Below, piece by piece: positions 1 to 6,524 of a stretch of DNA of 9,013 bases. The notes beneath the pieces are model-generated. The model had not been told where the DNA came from. It ran no database searches and saw nothing but the letters and a program-made list of their open reading frames with translations. Source of the DNA: Beijerinckiaceae bacterium (lineage in GTDB: Bacteria; Pseudomonadota; Alphaproteobacteria; Rhizobiales; Beijerinckiaceae). The stretch is taken from positions 1 to 9,013 of the forward strand of contig DAIESR010000466.1 of assembly GCA_027346205.1 (NCBI GenBank), written 5' to 3'. The first letter of the stretch is position 1. Every line of letters starts with the position of its first letter. A program made the translations under genes and the position numbers.

Positions 1-658
1 CCCGCGAGAAAGCGGCGATTGCAGCCTCAAATTGTTCAAGCTGGCGCAGCAGATTGGCGCGGTCGAGCACAGCCTGGTAAAAATCCGGCTTCGACTTCAG
101 GGCGGCCTCGAAAAATGCGAGCGCCTGCTCGAAGCGGCCGGCCTCGCTCAAGATCAGGCCACCGACCCGCAGTGCTTCGGGATAATCGGGCTGGATTCGC
201 AAAGCTTGGTCGAGCGAGGCGATCGCCTCGTCGCGCTGGCCGAGCATGCGCAGCACAACGCCGCGATTATAATAGGTCGCCGCATCGACGAAACCTTGGC
301 CGACCGCTGCGTCAAATGCTTCGAGCGACTCCTCCAAACGGCCAAGAGTCAGCAGCACAGCGCCGGCATGGGCCGAAGCCTGCCAGTAATTCGGCTGCAG
401 CCGGCGCGCGCGATCGAACCAGACGAGCGCGTCCGCCGCGACATTCGCGCCGAGAAGGATCAGACCGGCGAGATCGCAGCGCTCGGCACTTGCCACGAGA
501 TCTGGGATGAGATCACGCAGCCGCGCAACCGCCTCGTCGCCCTTGCCATTTCGTAGTTCGCTCGCAGCCTCGTTCAGCACGGCATCAATGGCCGCATCCG
601 AAACAACCGGCATTGACCAGGCTGGTGCCGATGCGGGGGGAGACGACGACCAAGCCAT
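1..658 (-). CDS. TPR-repeat protein, N-terminal part (3' end outside window)
   Basis: Reading the minus strand from the ATG at 658 gives 219 residues with no stop before the left edge. After a Ser/Pro/Ala-rich start (about residues 1-20), residues from about 57 onward form roughly four to five 34-residue tetratricopeptide repeats. The repeat signatures are clear: GRLEESLEAFDAAV, YYNRGVVLRMLGQRDEAIAS, ALRIQPDYPEALRVGGLIL and GRFEQALAFFEAALKSKPDF. TPR arrays are helical protein-binding scaffolds. In this bacterial group they often precede another domain, such as an SPINDLY/OGT-like glycosyltransferase, but whatever follows lies outside the window. The ATG at 658 is the most upstream start, since an in-frame TGA lies 15 codons before it. 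A second Met at codon 16 (613) is an alternative. There is no typical signal peptide from either start. The gene follows the DUF1178 gene on the same strand after 128 bases, so co-transcription is possible but not evident. Confidence 0.85.
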   Translation of the reverse strand, partial: MAWSSSPPASAPAWSMPVVSDAAIDAVLNEAASELRNGKGDEAVARLRDLIPDLVASAERCDLAGLILLGANVAADALVWFDRARRLQPNYWQASAHAGAVLLTLGRLEESLEAFDAAVGQGFVDAATYYNRGVVLRMLGQRDEAIASLDQALRIQPDYPEALRVGGLILSEAGRFEQALAFFEAALKSKPDFYQAVLDRANLLRQLEQFEAAIAAFSR

Positions 659-749
659 GAGAACCGATCCTGGATTGCGTGCGAAGACGAAGCAGCCGCA
701 TCATTGCCGCCGCAGCGAGCATCATGCCGCAGGGATGCTTGCCTCGGGC

Positions 750-765
750 TGACGCGACGGCGTCA
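750..765 (-). terminator. Possible hairpin downstream of the DUF1178 gene
   Basis: TGACGC and GCGTCA form a perfect 6-bp stem with a 4-base loop, 21 bases past the DUF1178 stop codon on the minus strand. No T-run follows it, so it is not a classical intrinsic terminator. It could be a weak terminator or an mRNA 3'-end structure separating the comF-grxC-DUF1178 run from the TPR gene. The rest of the 128-base gap (659-786) shows no gene and no promoter I can support. Confidence 0.25.
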
Positions 766-786
766 CATAGCAGCAGATCCAATCGC

Positions 787-1311
787 CTAATTCAGCTCAT
801 CCGGCAGCGGCGGCAAGGGCAGGACGCGAATCCCCTCGCGCAGCAGGGCGCTGGCCTCTTCGAGGCTCGCCGCGCCATGGATCGGCCGCTGCGGCGCGTC
901 GCCCTCGGCGATCTTCCGCGCCTCTTCGGCAAAATGGTCGCCGACATTTTCCGAGGTCTCGCGAACATAGCGATGCAGCGTCCGAATCATCGCACGCGCC
1001 TGAGCCGCCTCGTCACGCACGGGTTCACCCTGGCCCCTGTCGTCTTGGCCCCTGTCGTCTTGGCCCGCGTCACCATAAGTTGCTTCATCCCGGCTGGCAT
1101 CAGCCACACGATCAACGGCGACGGGCTCTGCGGGCCTCTTCTCCACGCCTGTCAGCAGAGCCGGCGCCATGATCGCTTTGCTCACGTCATGCGACTGGCA
1201 GGTGGGGCAGACGATGAATTCCTGCGCCGCTTGATCGTCGAAGCCCGCCGCGCTCGCGAACCAGCTCTCGAATCGATGGCCATTGCGGCAATTGAGGGCA
1301 TATTTGATCAT
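787..1311 (-). CDS. DUF1178 family zinc-ribbon-like protein
   Basis: This 174-residue protein begins MIKYALNCRNGHRFESWF, the start typical of the DUF1178 family, which is widespread in alpha- and betaproteobacteria and has no established function. C8, H12 and the CPTC pair (C35, C38) suit a small zinc-ribbon of the kind seen in the FmdB/regulatory-ribbon class. The family's C-terminal block is also present: HRYVRETSENVGDHFAEEA (about 113-131), EGDAPQRPIHGAAS and a final LPPLPDELN. Between them, residues about 55-103 form a low-complexity, acidic and Gln/Arg-rich linker that contains a tandem DDRGQ duplication. The protein has no signal peptide and is probably cytoplasmic. Its start lies 9 bases after the grxC stop on the same strand, which implies an operon and translational coupling; no strong Shine-Dalgarno is visible. 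Family assignment is firm, function is unknown. Confidence 0.92.
   Translation of the reverse strand: MIKYALNCRNGHRFESWFASAAGFDDQAAQEFIVCPTCQSHDVSKAIMAPALLTGVEKRPAEPVAVDRVADASRDEATYGDAGQDDRGQDDRGQGEPVRDEAAQARAMIRTLHRYVRETSENVGDHFAEEARKIAEGDAPQRPIHGAASLEEASALLREGIRVLPLPPLPDELN
1031..1060. repeat. 15-bp tandem duplication inside the DUF1178 gene
   Basis: The 15-mer TGGCCCCTGTCGTCT occurs twice in immediate succession (1031-1045 and 1046-1060), and the first six bases recur at 1061-1066. Being a multiple of three, it keeps the frame and encodes the duplicated DDRGQ in the protein's variable linker. It looks like a slippage expansion. Confidence 0.9.
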
Positions 1312-1320
1312 TCGTTTGCG

Positions 1321-1596
1321 TCAGCGCGCGAGATCGGCGAGCAGCAGGTCGAGCTTGCCGCCGTAGTGAAGCTCATAGAGATCGTCGCAGCCGCCGATAT
1401 GGGTGTCGCCGAAGAAGATTTGCGGCACGGTGCTGCTCCCGTTCGCCCGCTCCGTCATCCTCGCCCGCGCTTCGAAATCGCCGTCGACGCTGATCTCTTC
1501 ATAGGCAAGATTTTTCTTCTTCAAAAGATCCTTCGCGCTCCGGCAATAGGGGCACGTCTGTGTCGTATAGATGGTGATCTCAACCGGCGCCGACAT
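1321..1596 (-). CDS. grxC: Glutaredoxin 3 (GrxC-type dithiol glutaredoxin)
   Basis: A 91-residue thioredoxin-fold protein of normal length for bacterial Grx3. It carries the dithiol active site CPYC (C15-C18) after the first beta strand (VEITIYTT). The cis-proline motif TVP (56-58) and the GGCDDL glutathione-binding turn (68-73) are also present. The role known for the family is cytoplasmic reduction of disulfides and glutathione-mixed disulfides using glutathione. The start at 1596 is supported by an AAAGGA Shine-Dalgarno at 1604-1609 (minus strand), 7 bases away. The gene sits between comF (61 bases upstream) and the DUF1178 gene (9 bases downstream), all on the minus strand, and is probably part of one transcript. 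Nothing is missing from the active site. Assignment is very secure. Confidence 0.97.
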   Translation of the reverse strand: MSAPVEITIYTTQTCPYCRSAKDLLKKKNLAYEEISVDGDFEARARMTERANGSSTVPQIFFGDTHIGGCDDLYELHYGGKLDLLLADLAR

Positions 1597-1603
1597 CCAA
1601 TTT

Positions 1604-1609
1604 TCCTTT
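1604..1609 (-). promoter_or_regulatory. Ribosome binding site of grxC
   Basis: On the minus strand AAAGGA lies 7 bases before the grxC ATG. It sets the grxC start and shows that grxC has its own initiation signal rather than relying on coupling to comF. Confidence 0.7.
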
Positions 1610-1657
1610 CGATTTCACTTAACATTGCCCACTAGGCTTTGCCGCCAATATGGGCAT

Positions 1658-2524
1658 TCACGCGCCCGTCACAACCCGAGCGAAGACGAGCACATCGACA
1701 CGCGCCGCGCCGGCGCGCAAAAGCGTGCGCGCCGCGGCATTGATCGTTGCGCCGGAAGTCAGCACATCGTCGATCAGGACGATCGCGCGCCCCTCGACGA
1801 AGGGCTTCGCCTCGTTCGGAACGGCGAAAGCACCTTGGACATTCTCAGCCCGCTGGGTCCGCGAAAGGCCGATCTGCGGCGGCGTCCGCTTGACCCTCCG
1901 GAGCAGAAAGGGATCGACCTTTCTGCCGCTGGCGCGTCCGACTGCGACGGCGAGCGCCTGCGCCTGATTAAACTGCCGCCACATCAGCCGGCGCCGATGC
2001 AGAGGAATGGGCACGAGGAGATCCGCCTCGGCGAGAAGCTCGCCACCAGCCCTTGCCATCCAGGCTCCGAGAGGTTCGGCAAGCTCCATCCGGTCATGAT
2101 ATTTCAGTCGATGCACCAGCTCCCGCACCGGCCCGTCCTCGAAGCGCGCGACGGCCCGCGCACGCGCATAGGCGGGCGGATGGGCCATGGCCTCGGGCGA
2201 CAGCAACCCCGAAATGCCGAGATCATAGGCAAAAGGAGTGCCGAGCCGGTCGCAAAAAGGCCGCTCGATGAAATTGATGCGGCCCCAGCAGGCGGAGCAG
2301 AGCGCGCCATGGCTCGCCGTGGCCGCGCCACAGCAGAGACAGCTCGGGGGGTAAATGACGTCCAGCACGAGATTGGCAAAATTACGCGCGACACGAAGGC
2401 CAGCAGCGGCCGCCGGCGCGAGCCATGCGGCGGCGGCCATGCGCCGACGCTCACGGCCAGCCGGCCCACCCAGCATCGCGCCATCTTCGTCGACGCTCGA
2501 GAAAAAATTCTCATCCACTTCCAT
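1658..2524 (-). CDS. comF: ComF family phosphoribosyltransferase-like protein
   Basis: This 288-residue protein has the ComF/GntX layout. A cysteine-rich N-terminal segment (PPSCLCCG at 59-66, CSAC at 76-79, C91) forms the double zinc-ribbon. A type I phosphoribosyltransferase domain follows. In it are the family block LVPIPLHRRRLMWRQFNQA (170-188) and the PRPP-binding loop VLIDDVLTSGAT (249-260) with its two aspartates. In naturally competent bacteria ComF helps take in single-stranded DNA. In most alphaproteobacteria the substrate is not known, and no other competence gene is visible here. The first ATG (2524) has no good Shine-Dalgarno. Met17 and Met29 are later alternatives, and because the conserved ribbon begins only near residue 55, the extra N-terminus may be over-called. 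The gene diverges from the secreted-protein gene and leads the comF-grxC-DUF1178 run. Confidence 0.93.
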   Translation of the reverse strand: MEVDENFFSSVDEDGAMLGGPAGRERRRMAAAAWLAPAAAAGLRVARNFANLVLDVIYPPSCLCCGAATASHGALCSACWGRINFIERPFCDRLGTPFAYDLGISGLLSPEAMAHPPAYARARAVARFEDGPVRELVHRLKYHDRMELAEPLGAWMARAGGELLAEADLLVPIPLHRRRLMWRQFNQAQALAVAVGRASGRKVDPFLLRRVKRTPPQIGLSRTQRAENVQGAFAVPNEAKPFVEGRAIVLIDDVLTSGATINAAARTLLRAGAARVDVLVFARVVTGA

Positions 2525-2540
2525 GCGCAGAGGTTAAGAC

Positions 2541-2554
2541 AGCTCGCCGGAGCT
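2541..2554. promoter_or_regulatory. Small inverted repeat in the comF divergent intergenic region
   Basis: AGCTC-GCCG-GAGCT is a perfect 5-bp-arm dyad in the 63-base gap between comF and the plus-strand gene at 2588. It lies in the spacer of a tentative minus-strand promoter: TTGGCA at 2560-2555, a 17-base spacer, then a poor -10, TTAACC, at 2537-2532. It could be an operator or chance; the -10 match is weak. Confidence 0.2.
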
Positions 2555-2573
2555 TGCCAAATCTGCGCCGGTT

Positions 2574-2581
2574 GAGGGGGG
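2574..2581 (+). promoter_or_regulatory. Strong ribosome binding site of the secreted orphan gene
   Basis: GAGGGGGG lies 6 bases before the ATG at 2588. It fixes that start and argues that the orphan frame is, or was recently, translated. Confidence 0.65.
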
Positions 2582-2587
2582 AAACTC

Positions 2588-3433
2588 ATGCGGATTTCGG
2601 CAAAAGCCAAGATCAAAGCCATGATCCTGGGCATTGCACTATTTTTGGAAGCAAACACCGGCCACAGCCAAGCCATCATGACACCGGACGGCGCGCCGGC
2701 GGATTATTATGCCGGCCTCGCCAATGGCGTGCCCGCCTCTCAGCGGACGCAATGGCAGCAGTGGGCGCAGGCACGAAAGCCAGCCATATTGGCGCTGCGC
2801 GCAAGGATCGAAGCGGCGAGGGCCCGCGGCCAAGTGCCTGGCTGCATCGGCCGTTCGGTCGAGGATTGCATCGTAACATTGACGCAGGATCTGGCGATCG
2901 CCGACGACTATATGAATTCCCACCTTCTCGACACGCCAGAGACGGATGTCAACGGCAAGCCTATCTTTCCGAAACTGGTCGAGATTTATGCCTTTCGACC
3001 CGGCGCAACAGGTGAGCCGCAAGGCCCAGCACAGCAGATCCCCTATCTGCAAGAGCAGCATCCCTTGTTTCTGCATCTCTCCAATGCGAACAAGATCACC
3101 GAAATCAGTGTCGGCGATGTCATGAACAGCATTCTGCTCGCGAAAACGCAGGCGGATTACGACCAGACGGCCATTTATGAAATTCTGGCACCGCAGGTCC
3201 GGGCGCGCTGTCCAAAATTATCGCGCTTGGAACTCGACCGCTTCATCGAGAACAAGTTGAAGACTCCAGCGCGCCATGCGCGAGCCATTGGCCCGGCCAA
3301 ATCCTATATAAGGACGCAAAGCTCGCCACTGCTGCCTTTCTGTGGTCTAAAATTGAAATTTGAAATCGAACTCGACCGAAGCAGATGGCCCCACCAAAAT
3401 GCGCAGATCGGGGCAATGCTCATCATAAGATGA
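2588..3433 (+). CDS. Secreted protein of unknown family, C-terminus possibly frameshifted
   Basis: I do not recognise this 281-residue protein. Residues 1-28 look like a signal peptide: a basic start MRISAKAKIK, a hydrophobic AMILGIALFL and a possible cleavage after GHSQA, so export to the periplasm is likely. The mature part is mostly helical in character, with a long basic helix (about 62-82), two cysteines 8 apart (C86, C94) that could form a disulfide, and a conserved-looking block NGKPIFPKLVEIYAF (122-136). The start is supported by a strong Shine-Dalgarno. After about residue 225 the sequence loses its character (SYIRTQSSPLLPFCG, then a Lys/Arg-rich tail), while the other two frames read more like protein there; see findings. 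The gene ends 37 bases before the methyltransferase gene on the same strand. It sits between comF and that methyltransferase, which I recall as often direct divergent neighbours in Rhizobiales, so it may be an insertion. Confidence 0.75.
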   Translation: MRISAKAKIKAMILGIALFLEANTGHSQAIMTPDGAPADYYAGLANGVPASQRTQWQQWAQARKPAILALRARIEAARARGQVPGCIGRSVEDCIVTLTQDLAIADDYMNSHLLDTPETDVNGKPIFPKLVEIYAFRPGATGEPQGPAQQIPYLQEQHPLFLHLSNANKITEISVGDVMNSILLAKTQADYDQTAIYEILAPQVRARCPKLSRLELDRFIENKLKTPARHARAIGPAKSYIRTQSSPLLPFCGLKLKFEIELDRSRWPHQNAQIGAMLIIR

Positions 3434-3470
3434 CGATGCAGATCAAACCCAGAGTCCGGATCGGCGCTTG

Positions 3471-4361
3471 ATGGCTCCATCACCGCCACCCATCTTCGAG
3501 CGATCCTTGCAACGCCGCAGGCTCGCGCGCGCCGTCAAAGCCGGCGACACGGATTTCCTGCTCGCCTGGACGGTTGAGGAATTTCGCGAACGGCTGACGA
3601 CGGTCAAGCGGCGTTTCTTGACGATCGCCGATGTCGGCACGCCTTTGCCCCAGCTCGCGCAAACTCTCAGCGCAGGCGACAAGGAAGCTTTCGTCGTCCG
3701 ACTTGCGCCGATCACCGCGACGCTCGGCGACAGGCCGGTACTCGGCCTCATCGGCGATGAAGAGACACTGCCTTTCAAACCGGAGAGCTTCGATCTCATC
3801 GTCTCGGCGCTGGCGCTGCAAAATGTGAATGATCTGCCCGGCACGCTCATTCAGATCCGCCGCAGCTTACGTCCGGACGGGCTCTTTCTCGGTGCAATTC
3901 TAGGCGGCCGCAGCCTAGATGAATTGCGCAGCGCGCTCGCCATCGCGGAAGCGGAGATCACGGGTGGAATCTCGCCCCGGGTCGCGCCCTTTGCCGATGT
4001 GCGCGACATGGGCAGTCTCTTGCAGCGTGCAGGGTTCGCCTTGCCCGTGACGGATATCGAGCCCCTGACAGTGCGCTACGCCAATCTCTTCGGGCTCGCG
4101 GCCGATCTTCGCGCCATGGGCGCGACGAACGCGCTCGCCGAGCGCTTGCGCAGGCCGACGCCGCGGCGCCTCTTCCTGCGCGCCGCGGAAATCTATGCCG
4201 AGCGTCATGGCGATCCCGATGGCCGCATCAGAGCAACATTCGAGGTGATCTTTCTCTCCAGCTGGGCGCCGCATGACAGCCAGCAGAAGCCGCTCACCCC
4301 AGGCTCGGCGCAAATGCGGCTCGCCGATGCGCTCAAGACCATGAACATAGAGCCGGAATGA
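3471..4361 (+). CDS. NDUFAF5/BioC-like SAM-dependent methyltransferase family protein
   Basis: This 296-residue class I methyltransferase-fold protein matches the alphaproteobacterial relatives of NDUFAF5, the mitochondrial complex I assembly factor that hydroxylates an arginine of NDUFS7. Supporting blocks are the N-terminal PIFERSLQRRRLARA (7-21), the LPFKPESFDLIVSALALQNV core (100-119) running into NDLPG (120-124), and PRVAPFADVRDMGSLLQRAGF (169-189, given here in two parts by its ends). The C-terminal signature AAEIYAERHGDPDGRIRATF (238-257) and SSWAPHDSQQKPLTPGSA (263-280) also fit. The glycine-rich SAM motif is degenerate: residues 53-60 read ADVGTPLP instead of a DLGxGxG-like loop. A TTG directly precedes the ATG at 3471, and I prefer the ATG; no strong Shine-Dalgarno is present. 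It could act on complex I assembly or an unknown substrate. A true BioC role is less likely, as no biotin gene is nearby. Its 3' end faces the SIMPL gene, 15 bases away. Confidence 0.9.
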   Translation: MAPSPPPIFERSLQRRRLARAVKAGDTDFLLAWTVEEFRERLTTVKRRFLTIADVGTPLPQLAQTLSAGDKEAFVVRLAPITATLGDRPVLGLIGDEETLPFKPESFDLIVSALALQNVNDLPGTLIQIRRSLRPDGLFLGAILGGRSLDELRSALAIAEAEITGGISPRVAPFADVRDMGSLLQRAGFALPVTDIEPLTVRYANLFGLAADLRAMGATNALAERLRRPTPRRLFLRAAEIYAERHGDPDGRIRATFEVIFLSSWAPHDSQQKPLTPGSAQMRLADALKTMNIEPE

Positions 4362-4363
4362 GA

Positions 4364-4386
4364 GGCCCCTTTCGTTTCATGGGGCC
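4364..4386. terminator. Possible hairpin between convergent genes
   Basis: GGCCCC (4364-4369) and GGGGCC (4381-4386) form a 6-bp G/C-only stem around an 11-base loop, exactly between the methyltransferase stop (4361) and the coding 3' end of the SIMPL gene. Its right arm lies inside the last codons of the SIMPL gene. No T-run follows on either strand, so its role as a shared terminator is only suggested by position. Confidence 0.3.
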
Positions 4387-5132
4387 AACTCCCAGATGAC
4401 CTGCACCTCCGTATCCAAGGTCAGGGTGCCGGGCTCGATCGGAATGCTCGCCGGCTCGGCAGGCCGCCCATAGGCAGGGGCGGCGGCATAACGGAAGCGC
4501 TTCGGCTCGACGATGTCACTGGGCGGCGCAATTTCGAGGATGCGCCCGAGACGCAGCCCGACGGCCGGCAGATAGGCTTTGGCCCGGCGCAGCGCGTCCT
4601 GCATGGCTTCACCGCGCAACTTATCATAGGCCTCGTCCTTATGGTCATAGTCGAACCTGATGCCCTGGAATTCATTGGCGCCCCTGTCGATCAATTTCTG
4701 CGCGAGCGCGCCGGCCTTGTCGATGGCATGGACACGGATCGTGACGCCATTGCGCGCCCGATAGCCGCGCAGCGTCCTTTTCAGCACGCGCCCTCCAGCG
4801 TCGCGCTGCTCGTCATAGACAGGCGCGAGCGAAACCGAGACGGTCTTGATGTCCCGCGCGGCAATGCCTTGCGCTTTGACCAAATCGATCAGCGCCTGAG
4901 CAGCATGTGCATTCGCGGTCGCCGCATCCTCCGCCTTCGGGCGTTCGGTGACGACGGCGAGGGAGAGAATCGCAAGGTCGGGCACCACCTCGATCTCCGC
5001 TCGGCCGGTCACGGTGATATGCGGCACGCTGTCCTTCAAGGCGGTCTCGGCATGCCCCACTGCCGGTGCCACGCAGAGAGAGGCGAAGACGAGCAAGTCC
5101 AACAACCGGCAGCGACGCGATAGGCGGAACAT
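4377..5132 (-). CDS. Periplasmic SIMPL-domain (DUF541) protein, BP26/OMP28-like
   Basis: The 251-residue protein starts with a signal peptide: a basic MFRLSRRCR, a hydrophobic LLDLLVFASLCVAPAV, and probable cleavage after GHA (residue 28). The mature part has the SIMPL (DUF541) pattern. It begins with HITVTGRAEIEVVPDLAIL (about 38-56) and continues with TANAHAAQALIDLVKAQGI (about 73-91) and DIKTVSVSLAPVYD. Then come GYRARNGVTIRVHAIDKAG, the helix RGEAMQDALRRAKAYL (173-188) and a final strand LDTEVQVIWEL. Brucella BP26/OMP28 belongs to this family and forms large ring-shaped periplasmic assemblies; the biochemical role is unsettled. Length fits the family. The start has an excellent Shine-Dalgarno, AGGAGGGG, 7 bases upstream. 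The gene is transcribed divergently from rlmN and convergently with the methyltransferase gene, so it is probably monocistronic. Confidence 0.92.
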   Translation of the reverse strand: MFRLSRRCRLLDLLVFASLCVAPAVGHAETALKDSVPHITVTGRAEIEVVPDLAILSLAVVTERPKAEDAATANAHAAQALIDLVKAQGIAARDIKTVSVSLAPVYDEQRDAGGRVLKRTLRGYRARNGVTIRVHAIDKAGALAQKLIDRGANEFQGIRFDYDHKDEAYDKLRGEAMQDALRRAKAYLPAVGLRLGRILEIAPPSDIVEPKRFRYAAAPAYGRPAEPASIPIEPGTLTLDTEVQVIWELAP

Positions 5133-5241
5133 GGCAATTCCCCTCCTGTTTCCGAAACGGACCAGCGGCGCGCTGAACGCGGAAACGGTCTTGAAGGCTC
5201 TGCTGCTGGAGATAGACCTTTGATGATGTTAGAAGACCAAC
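5133..5241. promoter_or_regulatory. Divergent intergenic region between SIMPL gene and rlmN
   Basis: These 109 bases must carry promoters in both directions. I see a short near-palindrome GTTTC-C-GAAAC at 5148-5158, and a 7-bp inverted match between GTTTCCG (5148-5154) and CGGAAAC (5180-5186). A TTGAAG at 5191-5196 could be a plus-strand -35, but there is no convincing -10. No specific regulator site is recognised. Confidence 0.35.
5140..5147 (-). promoter_or_regulatory. Ribosome binding site of the SIMPL gene
   Basis: AGGAGGGG on the minus strand, 7 bases before the ATG at 5132, is the best Shine-Dalgarno in the window. It suggests efficient translation, in keeping with an abundant periplasmic antigen-like protein. 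Confidence 0.8.
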
Positions 5242-6465
5242 ATGAATTTCCTTGATCCATCGCAATCGGCCGCGCTTCCATCTGGGCAAGAGAGCCCATC
5301 TTCCGCCTGCGCGGCTGTGCCGGAAAAGCCTTCGCTCGTCGGCGCGACCCGGGCGGAGCTTGCCGACGCCTGCCGCAGTCTCGGCATCCCGGAGCGCGAA
5401 GTCAAAATGCGCACCGCCCAGCTCTGGCATTGGATCTATTTTCAAGGCGCGACCTCTTTCGATGTCATGCTCAATATCGGCAAAGCGCTGCGCGCACGTT
5501 TCGCGGAAAGTTTCAGCCTGACACGGCCAATGGTCGTCGCCGAGCAGGTCTCGCAGGACGGCACCCGCAAATGGCTGCTGCGGCTCGCGCCCGTGAGCGC
5601 CGATGATCGCGGCGCCGAAGTCGAATGCGTCTATATTCCGGAGAGCGATCGCGGCACGCTCTGCGTTTCGAGCCAGGTCGGCTGCACTTTGACTTGCAGC
5701 TTCTGCCACACCGGCACGCAAAAGCTCGTGCGCAATCTCTCGACGCGCGAGATCGTCGCGCAGCTCATCGTTGCGCGCGAAAGGCTGGGCGACTTTCCCG
5801 GCCTCACACCGCCAACCGGCGGGCTGCTGCCGAGCGCGGAAAACCGCGCCGTCTCGAACATCGTCTTCATGGGCATGGGCGAGCCGCTCTATAATTTCGA
5901 CAATGTGCGCGATGCCGTCGGCGTGCTCTCCGATGGCGACGGGCTCGCTCTGTCGAAGCGGCGGATCACCGTCTCGACGGCAGGCGTCGTGCCGCAGATC
6001 GAAAGGCTCGGTGCCGAAGCTTCGCCGATGCTCGCCATCTCGCTGCATGCAGTGCGCGACGACCTGCGCGACAGACTCGTGCCGCTCAATAAAAAATATC
6101 CGCTGAAGGAATTGCTCGAGGCCTGCCGGACCTATCCCGGCCTCTCCAACGCGCGCCGCATCACCTTCGAATATGTGATGCTGAAGGGCATCAATGATTC
6201 GCCGGCCGAAGCGCGCGAGCTGGTGCGGCTCTTGAAGGGCATTCCGGCCAAGATCAATCTCATCCCCTTCAATCCCTGGCCCGGCGCGCCTTATGAATGT
6301 TCGGAATGGGAGCGGATCGAGGCCTTTTCTGATATCGTCTTTTCGGCCGGCTACGCGAGCCCCGTGCGCACGCCGCGCGGCAGAGATATTCTCGCCGCCT
6401 GCGGACAATTGAAAAGCGAGACCGAAAAGCTCAGAGCAAGAGCGCAGCTGGTGGTGGAGGGGTAG
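5242..6465 (+). CDS. rlmN: 23S rRNA (A2503-C2)/tRNA (A37-C2) dual-specificity methyltransferase RlmN
   Basis: This 407-residue radical-SAM enzyme methylates C2 of adenine 2503 in 23S rRNA, and of A37 in some tRNAs, tuning the ribosomal peptidyl-transferase centre and exit tunnel. The iron-sulfur site CxxxCxxC is C148, C152 and C155, in [14 protein letters not shown]. The family blocks RGTLCVSSQ (137-145), [15 protein letters not shown] (208-222) and [12 protein letters not shown] (240-251) are present. So are [20 protein letters not shown] (265-284) and [11 protein letters not shown] (309-319). C387, in [10 protein letters not shown], matches the cysteine that is transiently methylated in E. 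coli RlmN (C355). An N-terminal extension of about 35 residues before the conserved helical domain fits alphaproteobacterial versions. The Shine-Dalgarno before the ATG is weak (AGAAG). The gene appears complete and functional. Confidence 0.98.
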   Translation: MNFLDPSQSAALPSGQESPSSACAAVPEKPSLVGATRAELADACRSLGIPEREVKMRTAQLWHWIYFQGATSFDVMLNIGKALRARFAESFSLTRPMVVAEQVSQDGTRKWLLRLAPVSADDRGAEVECVYIPESDRGTLCVSSQVGCTLTCSFCHTGTQKLVRNLSTREIVAQLIVARERLGDFPGLTPPTGGLLPSAENRAVSNIVFMGMGEPLYNFDNVRDAVGVLSDGDGLALSKRRITVSTAGVVPQIERLGAEASPMLAISLHAVRDDLRDRLVPLNKKYPLKELLEACRTYPGLSNARRITFEYVMLKGINDSPAEARELVRLLKGIPAKINLIPFNPWPGAPYECSEWERIEAFSDIVFSAGYASPVRTPRGRDILAACGQLKSETEKLRARAQLVVEG

Positions 6466-6512
6466 AGTTAATCCTCGTCCGTGGATGAGATGCCGAAGCG
6501 CCAGCACCGTGT

Positions 6513-6518
6513 TATATA
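6513..6518 (+). promoter_or_regulatory. Possible -10 element ahead of the MNT/HEPN pair
   Basis: TATATA (within GTTATATATGG) is an A/T patch standing out in G/C-rich surroundings, only 6 bases before the MNT start codon. If it is a -10, transcription would begin at about the ATG and the mRNA would be leaderless, which fits the absence of a Shine-Dalgarno. No good -35 is visible. Alternatively it is a spacer and the pair is read through from rlmN, 59 bases upstream. Confidence 0.25.
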
Positions 6519-6524
6519 TGGCTC

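Noticed and set aside
32..556. A 174-residue plus-strand frame.
   Set aside because: The opposite strand encodes clear TPR repeats over the same bases.
585..782. Minus-strand 65-residue frame beginning MDLLLCDAV, overlapping the TPR gene start.
   Set aside because: It runs into the TPR coding region in a different frame. It might be read as a signal peptide joined by frameshift, but nothing in the sequence requires it.
679..2575. Two long plus-strand open frames (679-1635, 318 residues; 1571-2575, 334 residues).
   Set aside because: They lie antisense to the clear DUF1178, grxC and comF genes, are rich in Arg/Ala/His as expected of GC-rich shadows, and show no recognisable domain.
6474..6489. 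Small stem CTCGTCC/GGATGAG after the rlmN stop, as a terminator.
   Set aside because: The loop is only two bases unless the top pair opens, one pair is G-T, and no T-run follows.
4813..6507. A 564-residue minus-strand frame.
   Set aside because: It runs antisense through nearly all of rlmN and overlaps the SIMPL gene in another frame. Its His/Arg-rich composition is that of a reverse-complement shadow.
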